From positions 310,001-374,000 of the forward strand of contig SVEE01000001.1 of assembly GCA_015057525.1 (NCBI GenBank): DNA of 64,000 bases, given 5' to 3'. A model generated the notes under the pieces. The model saw nothing but the letters and a program-made list of their open reading frames with translations. It was not told the DNA's origin and made no database searches. This document shows, piece by piece, positions 15,821-25,018 of this stretch; position 1 is the first letter of the stretch, and each line of letters begins with the position of its first letter. This stretch comes from Lachnospiraceae bacterium (GTDB lineage Bacteria; Bacillota; Clostridia; Lachnospirales; Lachnospiraceae). Made by a program: the position numbers and the translations under genes.

Positions 15821-16891
15821 ATGAATAAGATAATTCATAGAGACAATACAAAAATAATAAAAATAGGCAATGTAGCAATTGGTGGAGGTAATCCTATTGC
15901 CATACAGTCTATGACTAATACAGAAACTTCTGATATAGAGGCAACAGTTAAACAGATTCTTGCACTTGAGGATGCGGGATGTCAGATTGTGCGTTCAACT
16001 GCCAATACACCTGAGGCGGCGTGTGCTTTTCATGAAATAAAAAAGCATATTCATATACCTATAGTTGCTGATATACATTTTGATTATAAGCTTGCTATTA
16101 TGGCTATGGAGCATGGTGCAGACAAAATCAGAATCAACCCTGGTAATATAGGTGGTGAGGATAACCTTAAAAAGGTTGTAGAAGAGGCAAAGAAAAGAAA
16201 TATTCCTATAAGAGTAGGCGTAAACTCAGGTTCCTTAGAAAAAGAACTTGTTGAAAAATATAACGGCGTAACCGCAGAAGGAATTGTAGAAAGTGCCTTA
16301 GATAAGGTGTCTATGATTGAAAGATGCGGTTATGATAACATGGTTATAAGTATAAAGTCTTCTGATGTAATGATGTGTGTTAAAGCACATGAACTTATTG
16401 CTGAGAAGACAAGCTATCCATTACATGTGGGAATAACTGAATCAGGAACAGTATATAGAGGAAATATTAAGTCGGCAGTAGGCCTTGGGCTTATATTGGG
16501 ACAGGGTATAGGTGACACTATAAGAGTATCCCTTACCAGTGATCCTGTGGATGAAATTGTATCAGCTAAGACTATACTTAGAGCTCTTAATCTGAGAAAA
16601 GATGGAATAGAGCTAGTGTCTTGTCCTACATGTGGCAGAACTAAAATTGATTTAATTGGGCTTGCGGAGCAGGTTGAAAAATTAATCCAAGAATACGACC
16701 ATCTTAACATAAAGGTGGCTGTTATGGGATGCGTTGTCAATGGACCAGGAGAGGCTAAGGAGGCTGACCTTGGTGTTGCAGGTGGCAACGGCGAAGGTTT
16801 ACTTTTTAAGAAGGGCGTTATTGTGAAGAAGCTTCCTCAGGAGGAACTCCTTGGGGCTTTAAAGAACGAACTTGACAATTGGGAGGAATAA
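15821..16891 (+). CDS. ispG: 4-hydroxy-3-methylbut-2-enyl diphosphate synthase (IspG/GcpE)
   Basis: IspG is a 4Fe-4S enzyme that converts methylerythritol cyclodiphosphate to HMBPP, the penultimate MEP step. The N-terminal TIM barrel carries IQSMTNTETSD and RINPGNIG; the C-terminal cluster domain has CPTCGRT and MGCVVNGPGEAKEADLGVAG, giving the three cluster cysteines and the Glu ligand. The 356-residue length is usual. The ribosome binding site is AAAGGA before ATG 15821. It is followed three bases later by polC. Confidence 0.97.
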   Translation: MNKIIHRDNTKIIKIGNVAIGGGNPIAIQSMTNTETSDIEATVKQILALEDAGCQIVRSTANTPEAACAFHEIKKHIHIPIVADIHFDYKLAIMAMEHGADKIRINPGNIGGEDNLKKVVEEAKKRNIPIRVGVNSGSLEKELVEKYNGVTAEGIVESALDKVSMIERCGYDNMVISIKSSDVMMCVKAHELIAEKTSYPLHVGITESGTVYRGNIKSAVGLGLILGQGIGDTIRVSLTSDPVDEIVSAKTILRALNLRKDGIELVSCPTCGRTKIDLIGLAEQVEKLIQEYDHLNIKVAVMGCVVNGPGEAKEADLGVAGGNGEGLLFKKGVIVKKLPQEELLGALKNELDNWEE

Positions 16892-16894
16892 AGT

Positions 16895-19800
16895 TTGGAT
16901 AAGAAACTTTTTAGAGAAGTATTTCCAGGCTTGAAATTAGGTAAAGATTTAGATGACCTCATAGGACAGACAGAGGTTACAAAAATAACCATGTTCAAAT
17001 CAAAAAAGAAGATGGTTATTTCTATTTCAAGCAATAATTTAATAGCTAAAGAATTGATATTTAAGGCTGAAAATATGTTAACTGAGTTCGTTTTTGGTAA
17101 GGGAACGGACGTGTGTGAGATAGATGAACATTACACATTGTCAAAGCAGTACAGCCTTCCTCATTTGACTAATATATACAAGGATAGTTTTCTTGAAGAA
17201 ATCAAGCTTAAAAGCTATGTAGATTACAGAATCTTGAAACGTGGCGAATGGTTTTTTAATGAAAACATAGTGACTCTTGCCTTGGAGGATACTAACCTTG
17301 CTAAAAGTCATGCTCCTGTTATTAAGGAGTATCTTGAGGATACCTATAAGAATAGATTTGGTATGGATGTTGTGGTTGGTTTTGATTTTACAGATGAACA
17401 AAAATCAAGCTTGAGAGCTGCCAACGAATTAAGACTTAAACAGGAACTTCTTGCCATTGAACAGGCTAATGTAAAGCTTAGACAGACTAGTGAACAGGGA
17501 CAAGATGAGGTAGCTTCGTCAGAGGGTATAGATGGGCAAGTATCTGGACAAGAAACTAAAGCAACATCAACTCTTGAGGTTAGTAAATCTGAAGAAAAGC
17601 CTGATACATCAAATAAAAAAGAAAAGGATGTGGAACCAAAGTCTTCAGCAGATGTCGCTATGCCTAAAGATAAGAATCAGCCTAAACAAAAGAAAGCATA
17701 TGGACAGGATCCTGATGTTTTCTACGGCAAAAACTGTGAGGCTGACATGATGAACATAAAGGATATATACGATGGAGTTGGTCAGGTATGTATTCATGGT
17801 CAGATTCTTATGTTGGAAGATAGAGAACTGAGAAGCGGTAAGTTTATTATTAATGGAACTATTACAGATTTTACGGATACAATAAGCTTTAAGCTTTTCG
17901 TGTCCCCTGATGACAGGGAGCCAATACTGGATGAGCTTAAAAAGGGTAACTTCTACATAATGAAGGGTGTTCCAATGTACGACACATATGCTCGTGAGGT
18001 TACATTTTCATCAATAGCAGGAATAAAGCCAGCTAATGATTTCAGAGAAAAACGAGTAGACACATCCATAGATAAGCGTGTAGAACTTCACATGCACACT
18101 GTTATGAGCGAGATGGACAGTGTGGTTGATATAAAGAAAATAATACAGAGAGCTAAGGATTGGGGACATAAGGCTATTGCTATAACAGACCATGGCGTAG
18201 TACAGGCATTCCCTATAGCAAATCACTGTGTAAGCAAGGATGAAGATTTCAAAATAATCTATGGCTTAGAGGGTTATTTTGTTGATGATTTGAAGGACCT
18301 TGTGGTGAATGATAAGGGACAGTCTATAGATTCAGAATATGTGGTGTTTGATATTGAAACCACAGGCCTAAGTCCTAGATTTAACAAGATAATAGAAATA
18401 GGTGCTGTTCGTGTTAAGGATGGCAAAATTAAGGATACATATTCCCGTTTTGTTAATCCTGAGGTGCCAATACCATACAGTATAACAAAACTTACATCCA
18501 TTAATGATAATATGGTTCTTGAGGCTCCGACTATAGAAGAGGTATTGCCTGAGTTTTTAGATTATGTGGGAGATGCTATTCTTGTAGCACATAATGCAAG
18601 CTTTGACACTGGCTTCATTAAGGAGTTTGCCATAAGACAAGGTCTTGCTTTCGATTACACAATTGTAGATACAATGACTCTTGCTCATATTCTTATTCCT
18701 GAGCTTGGTAAGTATACTTTGGATAGGCTTTGTAAGCAGTTTAATGTATCCTTGGAGAATCATCACAGAGCCTGCGATGATGCGGCTGCTACAGCGGAAA
18801 TATTCGTAAAAATGCTTAAGATGATTAAGGACAAGAATATAGAAACCATAGCGGACCTTAATATTATGGGTTCAGCATCCCCTGATAGCATTAAAAAGGC
18901 AAAAACATATCACGGTATAATATTAGTTAAAAATGAGATTGGTAGGGTAAACTTATATAGACTGGTTTCTGAATCTCATATAAATTATTTTAATAGAAGA
19001 CCTAGAATACCTAAGAGTCTTATTAACAAGTACAGAGAAGGATTAATCATAGGCTCAGCTTGTGAAGCAGGAGAACTTTATAAAGCCATGCTCTACAATG
19101 AGAGTGAGGATGAAATAACCCGTCTAGCAAACTTTTATGATTATTATGAAATACAGCCTACAGGCAACAACATGTTTATGCTTTCTGATGAAAAAATACC
19201 TGTTAATTCAGTAGAGGATTTACAGGACGTTAATCGACGTATTGTTGATTTAGGTAAGCAGTTTAATAAGCCTGTTGTGGCTACCTGTGATGTTCATTTT
19301 CTTGACCCTGAGGATGAAATATACCGTAGGATTATTATGGCAGGAAAAGGCTTTGCAGATGCCGATAATCAGCCACCACTTTTCTTTAGAACTACAGAGG
19401 AAATGCTTGAGGAATTCCAGTATTTGGGAAGTGATGAGGCAAAAGAGGTTGTTATAGAAAATACCAATAAGATTGCAGATATGATAGAAAAAATATCTCC
19501 GGTTCGTCCGGATAAGCAACCTCCTATAATAGAGAATTCTGACGAGACACTTACTAACATATGTTACGACAAAGCTCATGAAATATATGGTCCGAATTTG
19601 CCAGATATAGTTGTAAAAAGATTAGAGAAAGAACTTAACTCTATTATAACTAATGGCTTTGCGGTTATGTATATTATAGCTCAGAAACTGGTATGGCGTT
19701 CTAATGACGATGGATATTTGGTAGGCTCTCGAGGTTCTGTAGGTTCATCCTTTGTTGCAACTATGGCAGGTATAACAGAGGTTAATCCTTTGCCTGCCCA

Positions 19801-21424
19801 CTATATATGTCCACATTGCTTCTTTACAGATTTTGATTCAGAGGCAGTTAAACCATATCAGATGCAAGGTCAGTCTGGCTGTGATATGCCAGATAGGGAT
19901 TGCCCTAAGTGTGGCACTAAACTAATAAAGGAAGGTCATGATATTCCTTTCGAAACCTTCCTGGGATTCAAGGGGGATAAGGAACCGGATATTGACCTTA
20001 ATTTCTCAGGAGAATACCAGCCTAATGCTCATGCTTACACAGAAGAACTCTTTGGTAAAGGGAAGGCATTTAGAGCAGGAACTATAGGAACAATGGCGGA
20101 AAAGACTGCCTTTGGATATGTATTTAATTATTACAGAGACAAGGGTGAAGAAAAACGTCGCTGTGAGATGGAGAGAATAGCAGAAGGGTGTACAGGTGTA
20201 AAGAGAACTACGGGACAGCATCCTGGTGGTATGATAGTTCTTCCTAAGCACGAAGAAATATATTCTTTTACGCCTATTCAGAAACCTGCCAATGACATGA
20301 GTACGGATATAATAACTACACATTTCGAATATCATTCCATTGACCATAACTTGTTGAAACTTGATATTCTGGGACACGACGATCCTACCATGATTAAGAG
20401 ACTTGAGGACCTTACAGGTCTTGATGCCAAGACAATTCCTCTTGACGATAAAGAGGTTATGTCATTGTTTCATGGCACTGAGGCACTTGGAATTACACCT
20501 GAAGATATAGGTGGAACAAAGCTTGGTTCCCTTGGGGTTCCTGAGTTTGGAACTGAGTTTGCTATGCAGATGCTTATTGATGCCAATCCGCAAAATTTCT
20601 CGGATTTGGTACGTATAGCAGGTCTTTCTCATGGTACAGACGTATGGCTTGGCAATGCACAGACTCTTATTCAGGAGGGTAAGTGTGTACTTGGAACAGC
20701 CATTTGTACTCGTGATGACATTATGATATATCTTATAAACATGGGACTTGAATCAGGTCTTGCCTTCACTATCATGGAAAGTGTACGTAAGGGTAAAGGT
20801 CTTAAGCCAGAGTGGGAGGAGGAAATGACTGCCCACGGAGTGCCAGATTGGTATATATGGTCATGCAAGAAGATTAAATACATGTTCCCTAAGGCCCATG
20901 CAGCTGCATATGTTATGATGGGATGGAGAGTTGCATATTACAAGGTTAACTATCCTCTGGCATATTACACAGCATTTTTCAGTATTAGAGCTTCAGCTTT
21001 TGATTATAAGCTTATGTGTCAGGGCAAAGAGGCCTTGGAGGCTAATTTGGCAGAATTCCAGAAAACACCTAAGGATCAACAAACAGCAACAATCAAAGAT
21101 ACAATAAGAGATATGAAAATAGTACAGGAAATGTATGCCCGCGGTATTGAGTTTATGCCTATTGATATTTATAGGGCTGATGCTCAAAGATTCCAAATAA
21201 TTGACGGCAAAATTATGCCGAGCTTTGGCTCTTTGCCTGGAATGGGTGCAAAGGCAGCGCAGCAGCTTCAGGAAGCAGCATCCCAGGGTACATTTACATC
21301 CAAGGAAGATATAAGAAACAGAGGAAAGGTTTCAAAAACAATTTTGGATGATATGGAGGAACTTGGTTTGTTGAAGGGATTGCCTGAAACCAACCAGTAT
21401 GATTTCTTTAGCCTGTTGCAGTAA
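16895..21424 (+). CDS. polC: DNA polymerase III alpha subunit, Gram-positive PolC type
   Basis: The replicative polymerase of low-GC Gram-positives, with built-in 3'-5' exonuclease. An N-terminal domain (about 1-190) is followed by a low-complexity Lys/Glu/Ser/Gln linker (about 190-270), an OB fold and a PHP domain starting at HMHTVMSEMDSV (about 400). The DnaQ-like exonuclease inserted in the PHP domain starts at VVFDIETTGLS (about 483). The Gram-positive zinc site has CPHC and CPKCGTK (about 970-1015), and the palm has EPDIDLNFSGEYQ (about 1030). The GTIGTMAEKTAFGYV motif is also present. At 1509 residues it is somewhat longer than B. subtilis PolC, mainly through the linker. The start is TTG 16895, with GGGAGG 8 bases upstream. 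Confidence 0.97.
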   Translation: MDKKLFREVFPGLKLGKDLDDLIGQTEVTKITMFKSKKKMVISISSNNLIAKELIFKAENMLTEFVFGKGTDVCEIDEHYTLSKQYSLPHLTNIYKDSFLEEIKLKSYVDYRILKRGEWFFNENIVTLALEDTNLAKSHAPVIKEYLEDTYKNRFGMDVVVGFDFTDEQKSSLRAANELRLKQELLAIEQANVKLRQTSEQGQDEVASSEGIDGQVSGQETKATSTLEVSKSEEKPDTSNKKEKDVEPKSSADVAMPKDKNQPKQKKAYGQDPDVFYGKNCEADMMNIKDIYDGVGQVCIHGQILMLEDRELRSGKFIINGTITDFTDTISFKLFVSPDDREPILDELKKGNFYIMKGVPMYDTYAREVTFSSIAGIKPANDFREKRVDTSIDKRVELHMHTVMSEMDSVVDIKKIIQRAKDWGHKAIAITDHGVVQAFPIANHCVSKDEDFKIIYGLEGYFVDDLKDLVVNDKGQSIDSEYVVFDIETTGLSPRFNKIIEIGAVRVKDGKIKDTYSRFVNPEVPIPYSITKLTSINDNMVLEAPTIEEVLPEFLDYVGDAILVAHNASFDTGFIKEFAIRQGLAFDYTIVDTMTLAHILIPELGKYTLDRLCKQFNVSLENHHRACDDAAATAEIFVKMLKMIKDKNIETIADLNIMGSASPDSIKKAKTYHGIILVKNEIGRVNLYRLVSESHINYFNRRPRIPKSLINKYREGLIIGSACEAGELYKAMLYNESEDEITRLANFYDYYEIQPTGNNMFMLSDEKIPVNSVEDLQDVNRRIVDLGKQFNKPVVATCDVHFLDPEDEIYRRIIMAGKGFADADNQPPLFFRTTEEMLEEFQYLGSDEAKEVVIENTNKIADMIEKISPVRPDKQPPIIENSDETLTNICYDKAHEIYGPNLPDIVVKRLEKELNSIITNGFAVMYIIAQKLVWRSNDDGYLVGSRGSVGSSFVATMAGITEVNPLPAHYICPHCFFTDFDSEAVKPYQMQGQSGCDMPDRDCPKCGTKLIKEGHDIPFETFLGFKGDKEPDIDLNFSGEYQPNAHAYTEELFGKGKAFRAGTIGTMAEKTAFGYVFNYYRDKGEEKRRCEMERIAEGCTGVKRTTGQHPGGMIVLPKHEEIYSFTPIQKPANDMSTDIITTHFEYHSIDHNLLKLDILGHDDPTMIKRLEDLTGLDAKTIPLDDKEVMSLFHGTEALGITPEDIGGTKLGSLGVPEFGTEFAMQMLIDANPQNFSDLVRIAGLSHGTDVWLGNAQTLIQEGKCVLGTAICTRDDIMIYLINMGLESGLAFTIMESVRKGKGLKPEWEEEMTAHGVPDWYIWSCKKIKYMFPKAHAAAYVMMGWRVAYYKVNYPLAYYTAFFSIRASAFDYKLMCQGKEALEANLAEFQKTPKDQQTATIKDTIRDMKIVQEMYARGIEFMPIDIYRADAQRFQIIDGKIMPSFGSLPGMGAKAAQQLQEAASQGTFTSKEDIRNRGKVSKTILDDMEELGLLKGLPETNQYDFFSLLQ

Positions 21425-21439
21425 AGAGTTAATAAAGAG

Positions 21440-21473
21440 TTGCTATTTTTGGTCAAATATATTAGAATAGCAA
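21440..21473 (+). promoter_or_regulatory. Promoter with overlapping inverted repeat upstream of ireB
   Basis: TTGCTA (21440-21445) and TAGAAT (21463-21468) have a 17-base spacer and make a plausible SigA promoter for the ireB operon. The same stretch holds an 8-base inverted repeat, TTGCTATT (21440-21447) and AATAGCAA (21466-21473), overlapping both boxes, so it may be an operator. Confidence 0.45.
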
Positions 21474-21498
21474 TATATGTTTTAAAGGACGTGATGAG

Positions 21499-21756
21499 AT
21501 GAGTAACCAAAATACACAGGATATAGGTATAATCAGAGAGACCATGATAGAGGTGCCGGATATTCTTGCACAGGTGTATGCAGCCCTCTCTGAGAAAGGT
21601 TATAATCCTGTTAGCCAAATAGTAGGTTATGTTATGAGCGGAGACCCAACCTACATTACAAGTTATAAGAACGCAAGAAGTCTTATTATGAAGGCAGAAC
21701 GCGATGAGATTATCGAAGTATTGCTGGAGAATTATATCGATACAAGACTCAAATAA
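21499..21756 (+). CDS. ireB: IreB family regulatory phosphoprotein (UPF0297)
   Basis: A small 85-residue protein matching the IreB/YrzL family along its length ([46 protein letters not shown] at the end). In Enterococcus faecalis IreB is phosphorylated on threonine by the PASTA kinase IreK and tunes cephalosporin resistance. The PASTA kinase at the left edge of this window is therefore a likely partner (inference). It is followed by ruvX and a DUF1292 gene, the standard Firmicutes order. Confidence 0.93.
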   Translation: MSNQNTQDIGIIRETMIEVPDILAQVYAALSEKGYNPVSQIVGYVMSGDPTYITSYKNARSLIMKAERDEIIEVLLENYIDTRLK

Positions 21757-21781
21757 ATTTTATTTACAACAAGCATGATTA

Positions 21782-21821
21782 TGGATATAGTCTGATGGGT
21801 ATTATCTCATGGTGGCTATAT
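21782..21821 (+). other. Stem-loop between ireB and ruvX
   Basis: GGATATAG (21783-21790) pairs with CTATATCC (21814-21821) in the 95-base gap, with further partial pairing inside (GATGGG against CTCAT). No long T tract follows, so it is more likely an RNA-processing or attenuating hairpin than a strong terminator. Confidence 0.4.
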
Positions 21822-21851
21822 CCTTAATTAGTGTATGAAAGGTTATTTGCA

Positions 21852-22280
21852 TTGAGAATTATTGGATTAGATTACGGAACAAAGACAGTTGGTGTGGCAC
21901 TTAGTGACGAAACAAAGCTTATTGCCCAACCATTTGTCACTATAGAGAGAAAACAGGCCAACAAGCTTCGTCAGACATATGCTCAGATTGAGGCTATAAT
22001 TGAAGAACAGGATGTAGAACTTATTGTACTTGGTTTACCGAAGAATATGAACAATACAGAAGGGGAACGTGCAGATGCTACATATGAGTTCAAGGAGGCA
22101 CTTGAGAGAAGAACAGGACTTACTGTAGAGTTGGTTGACGAGAGACTAACAACTATGCAAGCAGATAGAATATTGGAAGATACAGGAGTAGCTCACAGCG
22201 CTCGTAAGGAACATATTGATAAGATGGCAGCAGCCATTATTTTGCAGACATATTTAGATAGGTTAAACATGAAGAATTAA
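21852..22280 (+). CDS. ruvX: RuvX/YqgF Holliday-junction resolvase-like nuclease
   Basis: A 142-residue RNase H-fold protein of the YqgF family, thought to act as a putative Holliday junction resolvase and in 16S rRNA 5'-end processing. Motifs: RIIGLDYGTKTVGVALSD at the N-terminus (first catalytic Asp), IVLGLPKNMNNTEG in the middle and VELVDERLTTMQADRIL near the end, all with conserved acidic residues. TTG 21852 is chosen because it gives the family N-terminus and has AAAGG at 21838-21842. The upstream in-frame GTG 21831 adds seven non-family residues and lacks a ribosome binding site. Confidence 0.92.
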   Translation: MRIIGLDYGTKTVGVALSDETKLIAQPFVTIERKQANKLRQTYAQIEAIIEEQDVELIVLGLPKNMNNTEGERADATYEFKEALERRTGLTVELVDERLTTMQADRILEDTGVAHSARKEHIDKMAAAIILQTYLDRLNMKN

Positions 22281-22322
22281 ATACTAAAGCTAAGTATTAA
22301 AAATATGATTGGATGGGATAAT

Positions 22323-22592
22323 ATGGAGAACAAAAACGAAAAAATAGTATTTGAAACAGAAGATGGGGTAGAAGAATTTTATGTTCTTGAGCAGACTATG
22401 CTCGGCGGAATAAATTATATACTTGTAACTGACGACATGGAGAGTGAGGAGGGAAGCTTTCTTATACTTAAAGAGGGCTCTGATAGTGAAGATGACTTCG
22501 CTTCTTACGAAATTTTAGAAGATGAGAACGAACTTAAAGCAGTAATTAAAATATTTGATGAATTACTGGATGACTTTGATTTGGAGGTATAA
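22323..22592 (+). CDS. DUF1292 family protein (YrzB-like)
   Basis: A small acidic protein of 89 residues with the DUF1292 pattern (KIVFETEDGVEEFYVLEQT, NYILVTDDM, ASYEILEDENELKAV). Function is unknown. It is nearly always found after ruvX in Firmicutes, as here. ATG 22323 follows the purine-rich GGATGGGA; an in-frame ATG at 22305 lacks a ribosome binding site. Its stop is two bases before the rnj start. Confidence 0.88.
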   Translation: MENKNEKIVFETEDGVEEFYVLEQTMLGGINYILVTDDMESEEGSFLILKEGSDSEDDFASYEILEDENELKAVIKIFDELLDDFDLEV

Positions 22593-22594
22593 AC

Positions 22595-24259
22595 TTGAAA
22601 GAATATTCAAATAAGCCAGTGAAGATAATTCCTTTGGGCGGACTGGAACAGATAGGAATGAACATCACTGCAATAGAGTACGAGGACAGTATCATAGTAA
22701 TAGACTGTGGTCTGGCCTTCCCTGAGGATGAAATGTTAGGTATAGACCTTGTTATTCCTGATGTTACTTACCTTAAGGAAAATGCAGACAAGGTAAAAGG
22801 TCTTGTGGTAACTCATGGACATGAGGATCATATTGGAGCAATACCTTATGTTGAAAATGAAATCAATATGCCTATATATGCAACTAAGCTTACCATGGGT
22901 CTTATTGAGAACAAACTAAAAGAGCATAACAATCTTAACAATGTTAAGAGAAAGATAGTTAAACATGGACAGATAATTAATCTTGGTTGTTTTAGAATAG
23001 AATTTATAAGAACTAACCATTCCATTGTTGATGCGGCGGCTCTTGCCATATATACTCCAGCAGGTATAATTATTCACACAGGTGATTTTAAGGTTGATTA
23101 TACACCTGTATTTGGAGAGGTCATTGACCTTCCAAGATTTGGAGAGTTGGGCAAGAAGGGTGTGCTTGCACTTATGGCAGATTCTACTAACGTAGAAAGA
23201 CCTGGATATACTCAGTCAGAAAAGACTGTGGGAAAAACCTTCGACCATCTCTTTGCAGATAACAAGGACCACAGAATTATAATAGCTACATTTGCTTCAA
23301 ATGTTGACCGTGTTCAGCAGATTATTAACTCGGCTTACAAATACGGACGTAAGGTAGTAGTAGAGGGCAGAAGTATGGTTAATATCATACAGACTGCTAC
23401 GGAGCTGGGATATATTAATATACCAGAGAATACACTTATTGATATAGAGCAGATTAAGAATTATCCTGATGAGCAGATTGTTCTTATAACAACGGGAAGT
23501 CAGGGAGAAAATATGGCTGCATTATCTCGTATAGCAGCTTCTATTCACAATAAGGTATCCATTAAACCGGGAGATGTAGTTATATTCTCGTCTCATCCTA
23601 TTCCAGGTAACGAGAAGGCTGTATTTAAGGTTATTAACGAGCTTGAGATGAAGGGTGCTCAGGTTATATTTCAGGATACCCATGTGTCAGGACATGCATG
23701 TCAAGAAGAGCTTAAGCTTATGTATGCTCTTACTAAGCCTAAATATGCAATACCAGTTCATGGCGAGTACAGACATTTGAAAAGACATGGTGAGCTTGCT
23801 GTTGAGATGGGCGTACCTAAGGAGAATGTCAAGATAATGTCCACAGGAGATGTTCTTGAGATATCTGAAGATACATTTAACATCACCGGAAAGGTTCCTG
23901 CTCAAGGTATTCTTGTAGATGGCCTTGGAGTAGGTGACGTAGGAAATATAGTTTTAAGAGACAGACAACATCTTTCGCAAAATGGTCTACTTATAATAGT
24001 TGTTACTCTTGAAAAAGAATCTAATCAGCTTATTGCGGGACCAGATATTGTTTCAAGAGGTTTTGTTTATGTAAGAGAATCAGAAACATTAATGGATGAT
24101 TGTCGTGAGGTTGTACAGGAAGCTCTTGATTCTTGCTTGATGAGAGGCATATCTGATTGGGGCAAGATTAAGACAAGCATAAAGGACTCTTTGGGTGAAT
24201 TCTTGTGGAAGAGAACTAAGAGAAGTCCTATGATTCTTCCAATTATTACAGAGGTATAA
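22595..24259 (+). CDS. rnjA: Ribonuclease J
   Basis: RNase J is a metallo-beta-lactamase/beta-CASP enzyme with 5'-3' exonuclease and endonuclease activity, central to mRNA decay and rRNA maturation in Firmicutes. The metal motif THGHEDHIGAIPYV lies near residue 73. MADSTNVERPGYTQSE, the beta-CASP Asp/His motifs (HGEYRHLKRHGELA near 387) and the C-terminal domain are present. The 554-residue length is normal. The start is TTG 22595 after GGAGGT. Whether it corresponds to J1 or J2 of B. subtilis cannot be told from one copy. Confidence 0.95.
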   Translation: MKEYSNKPVKIIPLGGLEQIGMNITAIEYEDSIIVIDCGLAFPEDEMLGIDLVIPDVTYLKENADKVKGLVVTHGHEDHIGAIPYVENEINMPIYATKLTMGLIENKLKEHNNLNNVKRKIVKHGQIINLGCFRIEFIRTNHSIVDAAALAIYTPAGIIIHTGDFKVDYTPVFGEVIDLPRFGELGKKGVLALMADSTNVERPGYTQSEKTVGKTFDHLFADNKDHRIIIATFASNVDRVQQIINSAYKYGRKVVVEGRSMVNIIQTATELGYINIPENTLIDIEQIKNYPDEQIVLITTGSQGENMAALSRIAASIHNKVSIKPGDVVIFSSHPIPGNEKAVFKVINELEMKGAQVIFQDTHVSGHACQEELKLMYALTKPKYAIPVHGEYRHLKRHGELAVEMGVPKENVKIMSTGDVLEISEDTFNITGKVPAQGILVDGLGVGDVGNIVLRDRQHLSQNGLLIIVVTLEKESNQLIAGPDIVSRGFVYVRESETLMDDCREVVQEALDSCLMRGISDWGKIKTSIKDSLGEFLWKRTKRSPMILPIITEV

Positions 24260-24262
24260 AAA

Positions 24263-24592
24263 ATGATAGAAGTAATTAATGGTAGTAGACAATTGAATGA
24301 ACAAATCAAGCAGTCTGCTGAATACCAAAATTATATAGATACAAAAAAGAAATTATGTGCTAATATGGACTTGTGTAATAAGCTTAGAGAATTTAGAATG
24401 CGCAACTATGAATTACAAAACAGAACAAATCCTTATGATGAGGTTAGTGGGCTTGTCAGAGAATATGACGAGCTATTACATAATTCAATCGTAAGTGATT
24501 TTCTCCGAGCTGAACAGCGTATATGTAGAATGATGCAGAAAGTATATAATTCGATTGCAGAAGGATTGGAGTTTGATTATTTAGATGAGTGA
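24263..24592 (+). CDS. YlbF/YmcA family regulator
   Basis: A 109-residue helical protein of the Com_YlbF family (LNEQIKQSAEYQNYIDTKKK, LRAEQRICRMMQKVYNSIAE). In B. subtilis YlbF, YmcA and YaaT form the Y-complex, which modulates RNase Y-dependent mRNA processing, sporulation and competence. Its position directly after an RNase J gene fits a role in RNA turnover (inference). The start lies three bases after the rnjA stop, and its 3' end overlaps the next gene by 8 bases. Confidence 0.85.
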   Translation: MIEVINGSRQLNEQIKQSAEYQNYIDTKKKLCANMDLCNKLREFRMRNYELQNRTNPYDEVSGLVREYDELLHNSIVSDFLRAEQRICRMMQKVYNSIAEGLEFDYLDE

Positions 24593-25016
24593 TACAACTA
24601 AGAAAAAGAAAAAAAAGAAAAAAGATACATCTGATATGGTGAGAAAAGGTCTTAAGAGATCATCAGGATTTACATGGGGCTTGTTGGTTAACCTTGTAAT
24701 AGTATTTCTTGTTATAAAGGCGTTTTCATTTTCCTTTAATTTTGCTTACAGTGTATTTGGCGATGTATGTGCAGACCCTCTTTCAAGAGAGTATAAGGTT
24801 ATTGAAATACCAGCAGATTCCACTATTCTTGAAATAGGCGAGGCGTTGGAAGAAAGCCAGATAATAGAGGATAAATATGTGTTCTATGTTAAAGTGAAGG
24901 TTAAGGGATATGGTGATAAAATCAAGTCAGGAAAATATGGACTTTCCGCTTCTATGTCTTATGAAGAAATATTAGATATTATCTGTAATATAGACACTGA
25001 GGAAGAGGAGGAATAA
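24585..25016 (+). CDS. Short MltG-like (YceG) protein without catalytic domain
   Basis: A 143-residue protein with a Lys-rich cytoplasmic N-terminus (nine lysines in residues 6-14), a membrane helix at about 31-52 and an outside region resembling only the N-terminal LysM-like subdomain of MltG (VIEIPADSTILEIGEALEESQ, KIKSGKYGLSASMSYEEIL). Full MltG lytic transglycosylases are over 300 residues and carry a catalytic Glu domain, which is absent. The C-terminus is a run of acidic residues. There is no frameshift: the next gene starts two bases after the stop in an unrelated family. It may be a peptidoglycan-binding regulator rather than an enzyme. Confidence 0.75.
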   Translation: MSDTTKKKKKKKKDTSDMVRKGLKRSSGFTWGLLVNLVIVFLVIKAFSFSFNFAYSVFGDVCADPLSREYKVIEIPADSTILEIGEALEESQIIEDKYVFYVKVKVKGYGDKIKSGKYGLSASMSYEEILDIICNIDTEEEEE

Positions 25017-25018
25017 CC

